Below, one piece after another: positions 42,913 through 50,907 of a DNA stretch of 64,000 nt. Made by a program: the position numbers and the translations under genes. Within the stretch, counting starts at the first letter, position 1; every line of letters begins with the position of its first letter. This DNA is from Candidatus Cloacimonas sp. (GTDB taxonomy: Bacteria > Cloacimonadota > Cloacimonadia > Cloacimonadales > Cloacimonadaceae): assembly GCA_023227825.1 (NCBI GenBank), contig JALOCJ010000004.1, forward strand, positions 124,001 to 188,000, in the 5' to 3' direction. The notes under the pieces are model-generated. The model was given only the letters and a program-made list of their open reading frames with translations, searched no databases and was not told the DNA's origin.

Positions 42913-43944
42913 ATGAAAAGATATATATACTTTGCGGGGTTATTGGGTCTGGCTCTTTTATTGGGATCATGTTGGTTGACCGAACCGGTTTATCCGCGTC
43001 CTGAGCCCTGGCTTTGCAGTATCAATGCCGATGGAACAGGATTCAGAAAGATAAAGAAATCCCCTTTCAACACCACCGGATTCTGTGATATCTACATGAC
43101 CAAGGACAATCGGATCATCTTCTATGGGGAAAAGCTGTGGATATCGGAGACGGATACGATCCGTCCGGTTAGCATAACCGATAATATTTATACTCTTCAG
43201 GACAATCCAGCCCGATTGTCTCAATCTCCCGATGGCAGCAAGCTATATTTTGCCTCAAGAGACAAGAACATTCATGAGCTTGATTTGAATACGATGCTAT
43301 CCAGGCAACTTACAACAGAGAGTGTAAGAACACTGAGAAACCCGATTGTTTCGGATTTGGGAAACTTTATTACTTATACATCTCGTGGATACGGACCGCC
43401 TTCCAGATTTACCGAATTCTTATATTGGGTGAATCTGAGTTCAGGAGATATCGGTACGATTCCCACAATAGATAGCATTTGTGTTAATGCTTTCTACTCA
43501 GAAAGTGAAGATTTCGTTTATTATGAAGGAATAAATATAAAACGTTCACGACTGGATGGTAGTGAGCTTTCGCTTGTCTCTACTGGTGGCAGTATGTATC
43601 CATATTCTACATTTGGCGTTTCATCAGATAATCGTTATATAATACATGTTTGGGATGAGTATCCAACTCTTGACCTCAAGTGTCATGATAAGCAAACAGG
43701 TAACAGTGTACGGTTCCCCATTAAGGCCTCACTTGATCATGGTTACATAGCAAAAATATGCAAAGATGCGAATATTGTGTATTATGCTGAACCAGAGTAC
43801 CCTGACAAGTTAAAGGCATATAATCTTGATACTGGAATTGATATGCAATTACTACAAGATAATATAATAGCAACAATTTACAATATTGCTCCTACATGGG
43901 ATGGTTCTAAAGTATACTTCTATGCAGATATTGCTGAGAAGTAG
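42913..43944 (+). CDS. Lipoprotein with TolB-like beta-propeller (paralogue A)
   Basis: A 343-residue lipoprotein. The signal MKRYIYFAGLLGLALLLGSC ends in a lipobox cysteine at residue 20. Blades of a WD40/TolB-like propeller follow (LCSINADGTGFRKI, QSPDGSKLYFASRDKNIHEL, APTWDGSKVYFYADIAEK). It is expected on the periplasmic face of a membrane, where it may bind a protein or sugar. The neighbour at 43955 is a paralogue. Bases 42976-43074 are identical to 44015-44113, while the middle is strongly diverged. The ribosome site is AGGAGGAAGAG and the gene starts 9 bases after the broken gene. Confidence 0.75.
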   Translation: MKRYIYFAGLLGLALLLGSCWLTEPVYPRPEPWLCSINADGTGFRKIKKSPFNTTGFCDIYMTKDNRIIFYGEKLWISETDTIRPVSITDNIYTLQDNPARLSQSPDGSKLYFASRDKNIHELDLNTMLSRQLTTESVRTLRNPIVSDLGNFITYTSRGYGPPSRFTEFLYWVNLSSGDIGTIPTIDSICVNAFYSESEDFVYYEGINIKRSRLDGSELSLVSTGGSMYPYSTFGVSSDNRYIIHVWDEYPTLDLKCHDKQTGNSVRFPIKASLDHGYIAKICKDANIVYYAEPEYPDKLKAYNLDTGIDMQLLQDNIIATIYNIAPTWDGSKVYFYADIAEK

Positions 43945-43954
43945 GGAGAAAGGC

Positions 43955-44983
43955 ATGAAAAGATATATATACTTAGCGATATTACTGGGTCTGATGTTAT
44001 TGTTAAATTCTTGTTTGACCGAACCGGTTTATCCGCGTCCTGAGCCCTGGCTTTGCAGTATCAATGCCGATGGAACAGGATTCAGAAAGATAAAGAAATC
44101 CCCTTTCAACACCCCCGGATTGGTGGATATCTACATGACGAAAGATAATCGGATCATCTTCTATGGGGAAAAGATGTGGATCTCGGATACAGATACGATC
44201 AGGATTGGGCAGTTAACTCCGAGTAATCTTGTTTTGTTCGATTTTCCACAACTTGAGTTCATGAGAGATGGGGGCACAGCTTATTTTGCAGCAAGCAGGG
44301 ACATATACAAGCTTGATTTAGCTACCTACGAAGCGTTCAAGATTACAGATACACCAGTTGATTACACATATGCAGAACCGCTTCTATCTGATGATGAGCT
44401 ATGTATTACTATGAGGACATATTCATATAATGGGAAAGAACAAAGAATTGTTGGTGCATACATAGATCTACGAGATAACGTTCTAAACTACATATATTCA
44501 GATATGTGGTTTCCAGCATCGTATAAAACCATGCTTATGACTAGTGTGAATAAATTGATACTTGAGAACAGAGATGGTTTTGCTAGCGTAAACTTGCAGG
44601 ACTCAACATACACACTCCATCTACCATATTTGGCAAGCTATAAAAACATGTTTGAGACAAGCACAGACCAAAGCTATCTAATTACCAAATATGTTCAATC
44701 TACCAAGTCATACGCTATAGCCATAGATCTTCAAGATTACACATGCTATGAGCTTGGCTATGTCAATGAGTATTACTCAAGAAGTCCAATAAAGGTCTGC
44801 AAAGAAGCAAACCTCGTATTCTATTTTGATGATCAGCGGATTTACAAGTACGATCTAAACACACATCAAAAAAGCACTGTTATTGGACCTAATGAGGAAG
44901 TTGACGTGTTAAGTGTTATCATGTTAGCCCCTACTTGGGATGGCTCAAAAATGTATTTCTACGCAGATATTGCTGAGAAGTAG
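43955..44983 (+). CDS. Lipoprotein with TolB-like beta-propeller (paralogue B)
   Basis: A 342-residue lipoprotein with signal MKRYIYLAILLGLMLLLNSC (cysteine at residue 20). The N-terminal about 60 and the C-terminal about 15 residues (APTWDGSKMYFYADIAEK) are almost the same as in paralogue A. The middle (DIYKLDLATYEAFKITDT, YAIAIDLQDYTCYELGY) is diverged. This pattern suggests duplication followed by diversification or recombination in the blades. I use ATG 43955 because GGGAG lies before it and it begins the signal peptide. The longer frame from 43886 lies inside the previous gene. The function is unknown. Confidence 0.75.
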   Translation: MKRYIYLAILLGLMLLLNSCLTEPVYPRPEPWLCSINADGTGFRKIKKSPFNTPGLVDIYMTKDNRIIFYGEKMWISDTDTIRIGQLTPSNLVLFDFPQLEFMRDGGTAYFAASRDIYKLDLATYEAFKITDTPVDYTYAEPLLSDDELCITMRTYSYNGKEQRIVGAYIDLRDNVLNYIYSDMWFPASYKTMLMTSVNKLILENRDGFASVNLQDSTYTLHLPYLASYKNMFETSTDQSYLITKYVQSTKSYAIAIDLQDYTCYELGYVNEYYSRSPIKVCKEANLVFYFDDQRIYKYDLNTHQKSTVIGPNEEVDVLSVIMLAPTWDGSKMYFYADIAEK

Positions 44984-44993
44984 GGAGGTATTC

Positions 44994-45278
44994 ATGATTT
45001 CAATTAAAGCAGTACTATGCATCTTAGTAGTTACAATTTCTTGCTCGATTTCATATGCATTCGTTATCAATAGTGAGTTTGTAGATCCGTCTTTACCAGC
45101 AGATTCAGTATATCATAAATGGGTATCGGCTGGATCAAATGCTGTTATAGATTCAGTTTTTACTATCAATGTTCGAGCAATCCCCGATTCTTCATATTAT
45201 GCAGCCGGAGATTCAATCCATTTCATACCTAACGCTCTTCCCAACGATAATCTTGACGATCATTTATCGTTTCAATAG
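44994..45278 (+). CDS. Small exported protein of unknown function
   Basis: Ninety-four residues with a signal peptide (IKAVLCILVVTISCSISYA) and a mature part of about 70 residues (FVINSEFVDPSLPADSVYHK, then VFTINVRAIPDSSYYAAGDS). GGGAGG precedes the ATG. It is the last gene of the plus-strand accessory run, 10 bases after paralogue B. The mature part looks like the start of a beta-rich domain that ends early, so a truncation is possible. Confidence 0.55.
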   Translation: MISIKAVLCILVVTISCSISYAFVINSEFVDPSLPADSVYHKWVSAGSNAVIDSVFTINVRAIPDSSYYAAGDSIHFIPNALPNDNLDDHLSFQ

Positions 45279-45307
45279 CAATGTTTTCCATTCTTTACTA
45301 TAGCCAT

Positions 45308-45375
45308 TATGAGTTATATGTGCCTCAAAAGTTATTTCAAAGGAGAAAGTTATCAAGGCACAAATGACTCCTGAC
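45308..45375 (-). repeat. Long palindromic repeat, inverted third copy
   Basis: The reverse complement of this stretch matches 59248-59317 and 59336-59405. The arms (GAGTTATATGTGCC and GGCACAAATGACTC) are imperfect complements. The middle carries AAGTTATTTCA, as in the other copies. The rest of 45279-45475 holds TTTCTCTCTTTTTCTC units of the type seen at 46859-47090. Confidence 0.65.
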
Positions 45376-45475
45376 TTCCATTCTTCATTCTGCATTCACC
45401 GTTCATTCTCAATTTAATCTCTTTTCTCTCTTTTTCTCTTTGTAAAATTAATCTCTTTTTCTTTTTCCCTCTTTG

Positions 45476-46654
45476 TTAAAAACCTCTATATTCCCAAAAA
45501 CTCCTCAGCTTATCCACCGGTTTATTCACTTTGCTCATAAAAATCATAGCTGCAATCACAAAGGGCTTATACCCTGCTTCCTGATAGGTATGCAGACGAT
45601 ATCTTTCAAACACGGTTTTTGCCACTTCCCCATTTGCACAACTTACATCACTGATATCTGCAGGCAAACAGTGTTCGTAAAGAGCATTTCCGTTTTTGGT
45701 TTTTTTCATCATCTCTTCATCGCATTCCCAGTCAATAAACTTTTCATTTTGAGCTAAACACTGCAGTTCAAGTTCTTTCAAGCCCTGTTTATCCCCGGCT
45801 TTAAGTAGTTTGGTTCTTTGTTGCATCACCGACATCGGTGCCCAACTTTTAGGATAAACGATATCAGCATCGTGAAATGCTTCTTCCATTAAAGTGGTCT
45901 TACTAAATGAACCTCCGCTCTCATTGGCAAAAGCAGAGGCAGTTTGCAAGGTCTCCGGCAGTAAATCATAGCCCTCGGGATGAGCCAGAACAACATTCAT
46001 CCCGAAACGGGTCATCAGATTTATTACGCCCTGCGGCACAGAAAGGGGTTTTCCATAGGAAGGAGAATAAGCCCAGCTCATAGCTATTTTTTTGCCTTTC
46101 AAGTTTTTCCATCCACCAAAATAATCCTTCAGTTTCAAAAGGTCGGAAAGAACTTGCGTAGGATGGTCTAAATCACATTGTAAATTTACAACAGTAGGTC
46201 TTTGCGCTAAAATTCCTTCACGATAACCTTCGTCAACGGCATTGGCAACTTCTAACATATAGGTGTGCCCTTCTCCGGGATACATATCATCCCGAATGCC
46301 TATTACTTCCGTTAAAAAAGAAATCATATTTGCTGTTTCTCGCACTGTTTCCCCATGCGCAATTTGGCTTTTTACTTCATCCAGTTCGGATAAAGCCAAG
46401 CCCAAACTATTTACAGCCGAAGCAAAACTGAAACGGGTACGAGTGCTGTTATCCCTGAAAATAGATATCGCTAAACCATAATCAAAAATCCGCCAGGGTT
46501 TTTTCTGCCAATGCAGACCTTGCAGTATTTCCGCTGTAAGCATCACGGCTTTCAGTGTGTCTAAACTGTTTTCCCAGGTTAAAAGGAAATCCTTACCCCA
46601 CAAATCCGGTTTTAAGGTCTCCAGTTCACTAAGCAGTGTATTAATCTTGTCCAT
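45476..46654 (-). CDS. ygeW: YgeW-type knotted carbamoyltransferase
   Basis: A 392-residue member of the aspartate/ornithine carbamoyltransferase superfamily. The carbamoyl-phosphate motif is FRDNSTRTRFSFASA and the second site is CDLDHPTQVLSDLLKL. The C-terminal HCLPADI is also present. Length and the long N-terminal extension match YgeW of E. coli (396 residues), whose substrate is not settled. It probably takes part in purine or related nitrogen-compound breakdown with the genes upstream (xdh, hyuA-like, ygeY, ssnA). It is separated from xdhC by about 420 bases of repeats, so it may be transcribed separately. Confidence 0.88.
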   Translation of the reverse strand: MDKINTLLSELETLKPDLWGKDFLLTWENSLDTLKAVMLTAEILQGLHWQKKPWRIFDYGLAISIFRDNSTRTRFSFASAVNSLGLALSELDEVKSQIAHGETVRETANMISFLTEVIGIRDDMYPGEGHTYMLEVANAVDEGYREGILAQRPTVVNLQCDLDHPTQVLSDLLKLKDYFGGWKNLKGKKIAMSWAYSPSYGKPLSVPQGVINLMTRFGMNVVLAHPEGYDLLPETLQTASAFANESGGSFSKTTLMEEAFHDADIVYPKSWAPMSVMQQRTKLLKAGDKQGLKELELQCLAQNEKFIDWECDEEMMKKTKNGNALYEHCLPADISDVSCANGEVAKTVFERYRLHTYQEAGYKPFVIAAMIFMSKVNKPVDKLRSFWEYRGF

Positions 46655-46727
46655 AGCATACCTCTATTTTTTATTTACAAAGAGAAAAAGAGAAAAAGAG
46701 AGAATGATAGGGTATTGTTTGAATGTT

Positions 46728-46838
46728 CTAATAGCAAAACAGCAAACCGGGTCCTAATGCTTTATGAACCTCTATACAAGCACCGATAATTCTACTGCAA
46801 AGCTTATCAATTTCTCCTTTTGTTATTTCCTGGTTCAT
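46728..46838 (-). pseudogene. GxxExxY-protein fragment
   Basis: A 36-codon frame MNQEITKGEIDKLCSRIIGA...CIEVHKALGPGLLFCY followed by TAG. It has the hallmark start of the GxxExxY family (IIGACIEVHKALGPGLL), which should continue for another about 90 residues (usually ESAYEECL). It is cut off abruptly. Such proteins are common among dispersed repeats and phage-like inserts. It sits among intergenic repeats between ygeW and xdhC. Confidence 0.55.
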
Positions 46839-46858
46839 CAATTTCTCCTTTAATTATA

Positions 46859-47095
46859 AGTTTATATCTCTTGCCAATTATAATCTCTTTCTCTCTTTGT
46901 AAAACTAATCTCTTTTTCTCTTTCTCTCTTTGTAAAACAAATCTCTTTTTCTCTTTCTCTCTTTGTAAAACTAACCTCTTTTTCTCTTTCTCTCTTTGTA
47001 AACTAATCTATCTCGCTATCTCTCTCATTCCGTCTCGCTATCTCGCCATCCCACTATCTCGCTTAATTCATTCTCAATCAAATCTCTTATCCTCA
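46859..47095. repeat. Tandem TTTCTCTCTTTGTAAAACTAATCTC units and TATCTCGC units
   Basis: Four or five units of about 33 bases (CTCTTTTTCTCTTTCTCTC, TTTGTAAAACTAATC) are followed by TATCTCGCTATCTC units and TTCATTCTCAATCAAATC. The last piece contains the stop codon of xdhC, so the gene end lies inside a repeat. The same composite occurs inverted at 55100-55270 and 59141-59245, and in this orientation at 45415-45475 and 53600-53695. Confidence 0.7.
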
Positions 47096-47559
47096 TTGTT
47101 CCACATTCGCTGCGCAGCCAATAGGATAGCATCAATAATTTGCTGGTAACCGGTACACCTGCAAATATTTCCTTTAATCGCTTCTCTGGCTTCTTCTCTT
47201 GAGGGCTGTTTATTTTCCAGCAAAAAAGCATAAGCAGTTAATACCATTCCTGGAGTGCAAAAACCGCATTGAATAGCCCCGGCATCAATAAATGCCTGCT
47301 GAATAGGATGCAAAGTTCCACTGGAAGAAGCAAGACCTTCAATCGTTAAGACCTCTTTATTTACAACATCTTTCAATTTCAACAAGCAAGAACGCCCGGG
47401 TTTATTATTAACCAGCACAGTGCAGCTTCCACAAACGCCAATATCGCAGCCAATTTTGGTTCCTGTCAAACCCAGATTTTCTCGCAGGTAAGTAGAAAGT
47501 TTCAGTTCCGCAAGTTCTTCGGAAACAGAATATTCGGTATTATTAACGGTTATTTTCAT
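47074..47559 (-). CDS. xdhC: Molybdenum hydroxylase [2Fe-2S] subunit
   Basis: The iron-sulfur subunit of a xanthine-dehydrogenase-type enzyme, 161 residues. The plant-type ferredoxin cluster uses GCDIGVCGSCTVLVNNK and a later Cys (GRSCLL). The second cluster uses CGFCTPGMV and ICRCTGYQQI. It passes electrons from the molybdopterin subunit, whose stop overlaps this start. The expected FAD subunit (XdhB) is absent from the window. Its C-terminal codons (DKRFD-stop) lie inside a copy of the dispersed TTGAGAATGAAT repeat. E. coli XdhC (159 residues) is very similar in size. Confidence 0.9.
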   Translation of the reverse strand: MKITVNNTEYSVSEELAELKLSTYLRENLGLTGTKIGCDIGVCGSCTVLVNNKPGRSCLLKLKDVVNKEVLTIEGLASSSGTLHPIQQAFIDAGAIQCGFCTPGMVLTAYAFLLENKQPSREEAREAIKGNICRCTGYQQIIDAILLAAQRMWNNEDKRFD

Positions 47560-49820
47560 TGCTTTTTCCCTTTAACATATTCCCTCACCTGGGGGGCAAT
47601 TGGCAGGTCTGTAAATCTTTTTCCGGTAGCTCTGTATAGGGCAGTGGAAATTGCCGGAGCGGTAATTTCCAAAGCCGGTTCTCCAATTCCTTTTGCATTA
47701 GAAGGAGAATTGGGGTCTGCATTTTCAATCAGGATAGCTGTCATTTCCGGTAAGTCCGTGCTCCGCATCACTCTATAGCCGTTATAATTAGTAATCTGTG
47801 GTTCACCTTTTACCAGCGGAAAATTTTCATATAAAGCATAACCTGCTCCCATAGCCATACCTCCGTAAATCTGACCTGTCAGTAAAGCCGGATTTATAGC
47901 TTTGCCAATATCATGAGCAGCAACTAAGTTCAGTAAAGTAATTTTCCCGGTTTTACAATTCACTTTCAGTTCCGCTGCCTGGCAACTGTAAACCCAACTA
48001 AAATAAGCGTTTCCATGCCCTGTTTCTTCATCCCAGCTAATTTGTGGTGCTTTAAATACCCCAAAAGCGAAAGGATAAATTTGATGGTCATAACACCAAC
48101 GCACTGCGGCAAAGAAATCAGCCACTTTTTCTCCTTGAGCAGAATAAATATTGCCATTCTTGTAGCTGCAACCATTTATTCCAAGTGCTTTTTCCACTCC
48201 TTCACAGAGACGTTGTTTAATTATTTTGGCAGCATTAACAACAGCTCCTCCACCCATAATAGTTCCCCTGGAAGCAACTGTAGAACCTCCATCTGGAATA
48301 TTGGAAGTGGAAGGTAAACGATAACGAATTAGCTCTTTAGGGATGCCAAGTTCTTTGGCGGCAATCAAAATCATCGCACTTTGGGCTCCCTGTCCGTTTT
48401 CGTGCACCCCGGTTTCCAGTAAAACACTGCCATCGGGTTGAATATTAATGATAGCACTGTTCATATCGGTTCCTTCTGCTCCTAAACTAACTCCCCGGTA
48501 AGCAATTGCATATCCAATTCCATACCATTCCTCTACATCAGGGTTGCCGAAACTACATTGCTGCACTTTGTTTTCGTAATCAATTTCTTGCAAAACACTA
48601 TCCATAACCTGCTGCAGGGAAACGGTATGATTATCCAGTTTCTGTTCCGTAATTGTCTTGCTGCCTTGATGAACCATATTCATTTTGCGGAATTCCGTTG
48701 CATCCATATTTAATTTTTCCGCTGCCATTTCTATCAGCTGTTCAATGGCAAAATTTACCTGAGGAGAACCGAAACCACGGAAAGCCCCCGAGAAAATGTT
48801 ATTGGTATAAACGCCGTAAACATCACTTTGAACATTGGGAACTTCATAGCAACCACAACTTTGAACTGTGGAACGCCAAGTAACCCAAGGTGTTACACTG
48901 CAGTAGGCACCCCCGTCTGCAACAATCCGAGCTTTAATAAAAACAATTTTTCCGTTCTTCTTAAGCCCCATTCTATATTGCAGTTTGTAAGGATGACGTT
49001 TATAGCTTTCCCGCATACTCATTTCTCTGCTGTAAATTAATTTTACCGGTTTCCTGGTAAGATAGGCACATAAAGCTGCCCGGGCACAAACTAAGGCAGC
49101 CGTATCATCCTTTCCTCCAAAACCTCCGCCCATAGGAATATTCTTCACTTCCACTGCGCTCAACTTGCAGCCCAAAGTGGAAGCAACAAATCTTCTAGTA
49201 GAAAAAGGATGCTGCATACTGCCCAGCACTTCCATAACACCATCGGGGCGTAAATAACAAAGTGCTGTTTCCGGTTCCAGATAACAATGCTCAACGCGGG
49301 AAGTATTAAACTCCTGTTCAATAATAAGTTCTGCTTCTTTTTCGCCCTGTTCCATATTTCCGGTGCGCACTTTATGATAATTACAGATATTACTGCCAAA
49401 ATCAGGATTAACCAGGGGACTTGTCCCTTGCATTGCTTCTTCGGGATTATAAACACCCGGAATTTCTTCCAGTTCAACTTCCACGAAAGGTAATGCGGAA
49501 AGAGCTATCTCCCGAGTTTCTGCTACAATTAAAGCAATAACATCTCCCGCAGAACGAATTCTCCTGTTAACTAAAGTAGGACAATCCTTAATAATCTGTC
49601 CAAATTTGATATTTCCAGGAATATCCTTCGCTGTATAAACAGCTACAACTCCTTTTTGGTTAAGCGCTTTAGAGTAGTTTATGGTTTTAATAATAGCGCT
49701 TGCAACTTTGGAATGCACAGGAACTGCATATAGCATATCAGGCAATTTATAATCATCGGTGTATTTTGCTTTGCCGGTAACTTTAGCAGCTGCGTCATTA
49801 CGAAAAGCATCAGTAAACAT
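47556..49820 (-). CDS. xdhA: Molybdenum hydroxylase large (molybdopterin) subunit
   Basis: A 754-residue cytosolic catalytic subunit of the xanthine dehydrogenase/aldehyde oxidase type. It opens with KVTGKAKYTDDYKLPDMLY. Motifs include GGGFGGKDDTAALV (molybdopterin), GAFRGFGSPQVNFA, ETGVHENGQGAQSAM and GIGEPALEITAPAI, with the conserved glutamate near the molybdenum. Size and order match XdhA of E. coli (752 residues). It probably hydroxylates a purine or other N-heterocycle. In E. coli and related bacteria, homologous clusters with ssnA and yge genes are thought to be selenium-dependent, but no selenium genes are seen here. Overlaps both neighbours by a few bases. Confidence 0.9.
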   Translation of the reverse strand: MFTDAFRNDAAAKVTGKAKYTDDYKLPDMLYAVPVHSKVASAIIKTINYSKALNQKGVVAVYTAKDIPGNIKFGQIIKDCPTLVNRRIRSAGDVIALIVAETREIALSALPFVEVELEEIPGVYNPEEAMQGTSPLVNPDFGSNICNYHKVRTGNMEQGEKEAELIIEQEFNTSRVEHCYLEPETALCYLRPDGVMEVLGSMQHPFSTRRFVASTLGCKLSAVEVKNIPMGGGFGGKDDTAALVCARAALCAYLTRKPVKLIYSREMSMRESYKRHPYKLQYRMGLKKNGKIVFIKARIVADGGAYCSVTPWVTWRSTVQSCGCYEVPNVQSDVYGVYTNNIFSGAFRGFGSPQVNFAIEQLIEMAAEKLNMDATEFRKMNMVHQGSKTITEQKLDNHTVSLQQVMDSVLQEIDYENKVQQCSFGNPDVEEWYGIGYAIAYRGVSLGAEGTDMNSAIINIQPDGSVLLETGVHENGQGAQSAMILIAAKELGIPKELIRYRLPSTSNIPDGGSTVASRGTIMGGGAVVNAAKIIKQRLCEGVEKALGINGCSYKNGNIYSAQGEKVADFFAAVRWCYDHQIYPFAFGVFKAPQISWDEETGHGNAYFSWVYSCQAAELKVNCKTGKITLLNLVAAHDIGKAINPALLTGQIYGGMAMGAGYALYENFPLVKGEPQITNYNGYRVMRSTDLPEMTAILIENADPNSPSNAKGIGEPALEITAPAISTALYRATGKRFTDLPIAPQVREYVKGKKQ

Positions 49821-50907
49821 TATTATTATGCCTCCTCAATTCATAATAGCTCCAAAAGTCAATCCACGGATTAGGTGTATTTGCCCAACTGGGAATAACA
49901 GGAATTGGAGCTCCCAGGCGTTCATAACTAAGCGTATCCTCTTCTACCGTGAAATCCATCATCTTGGCAGGTGTATAACTTATCAAATTAAAAAGTTGCT
50001 CCATAGTCAGTTTGCCTTTTTCTACCAGATGTTCTGCCAGCAAAGTAAAAAGAGCTCCGCTTCCAGCAATACCCATCGGGGTTTTAGCAGGATACAAAAT
50101 TCCTATGTCTTTGGTTTCGGAACTAAAAGCACAATGATCACTGGCAATAATATCAAAAACACCATCCTGTAAAAGTTCCAGTAAAAGACCTCTACTGCTT
50201 TCACTGCGTATAGGAGGAGAACAAAGCCAGCGATGACCTTCCGGTTCATTCAAGACATCCTCATTCAAAAGCAAATAGTGAGGTGCAGTTTCACAAGTTA
50301 TATAATCCGCCTCCTTTTTTGCCTGCTGAACTAAAAGCGCTGCCTGAGGAGAAGAAATATGGACTATATGCAGAGGATAATGATGCTTTATAGATAGATT
50401 AAGCAACTTCTCCACTGCAGTAATTTCCGCTTTTTCAGGACGGCGTAAACAGTGGTCTGATGGCTTATGAAAAGGATAGCGTTCACTGTATTCGCTAATT
50501 ATTTCATCCTCTTCACAATGCACCAGTAATCTTTTTTGGGGAGTAGGCATTTCTTCCATAAAGCGTTCAATGCTTTCATAGCTTTGATATAGCCCTGCTT
50601 CCCGATAAGTGGTATAGAGCTTTAAATCGGTATCTTCTTTCAGAATTCTTTCCAATTTACGCATATCCAACTGCCTGGGGGTTAAATGCCAAAAGACCTT
50701 TCCTGAAAAGCTAAGGGATGCTTTTCGCATTCTTGCCAGTTTGGAAGAAAGTGGTTCATTCGGACTTTCGGTTACAAATGCACCAATTCCTTCCAAACCG
50801 TTATGTTCATAAAGAAGATTGAAACTCTTCCAGCTATCTGCTAAAAGGTGTCCGCCAATGGTTTCACCAATATGCACATGGAAATCGTAAATTCCGCTTG
50901 CTTTCAT
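49810..50907 (-). CDS. Dihydropyrimidinase/dihydroorotase-like cyclic amidohydrolase
   Basis: A 365-residue metal-dependent amidohydrolase. Residues for the binuclear site are visible: DFHVHIGE (N-terminal HxH), the carboxylated-lysine candidate in LKLYTTY near 98, HCEED near 130, HIVHISSP near 180 and ASDHCAF near 253. It is shorter than E. coli HyuA (461) and lacks most of the beta-sandwich N-terminal part. Position between xdhA and a PLP enzyme equals that of hyuA in the E. coli cluster. It probably opens a cyclic amide or ureide formed from the hydroxylase product. That substrate assignment is inferred from context. Its stop overlaps the xdhA start by 11 bases. Confidence 0.83.
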   Translation of the reverse strand: MKASGIYDFHVHIGETIGGHLLADSWKSFNLLYEHNGLEGIGAFVTESPNEPLSSKLARMRKASLSFSGKVFWHLTPRQLDMRKLERILKEDTDLKLYTTYREAGLYQSYESIERFMEEMPTPQKRLLVHCEEDEIISEYSERYPFHKPSDHCLRRPEKAEITAVEKLLNLSIKHHYPLHIVHISSPQAALLVQQAKKEADYITCETAPHYLLLNEDVLNEPEGHRWLCSPPIRSESSRGLLLELLQDGVFDIIASDHCAFSSETKDIGILYPAKTPMGIAGSGALFTLLAEHLVEKGKLTMEQLFNLISYTPAKMMDFTVEEDTLSYERLGAPIPVIPSWANTPNPWIDFWSYYELRRHNNNVY

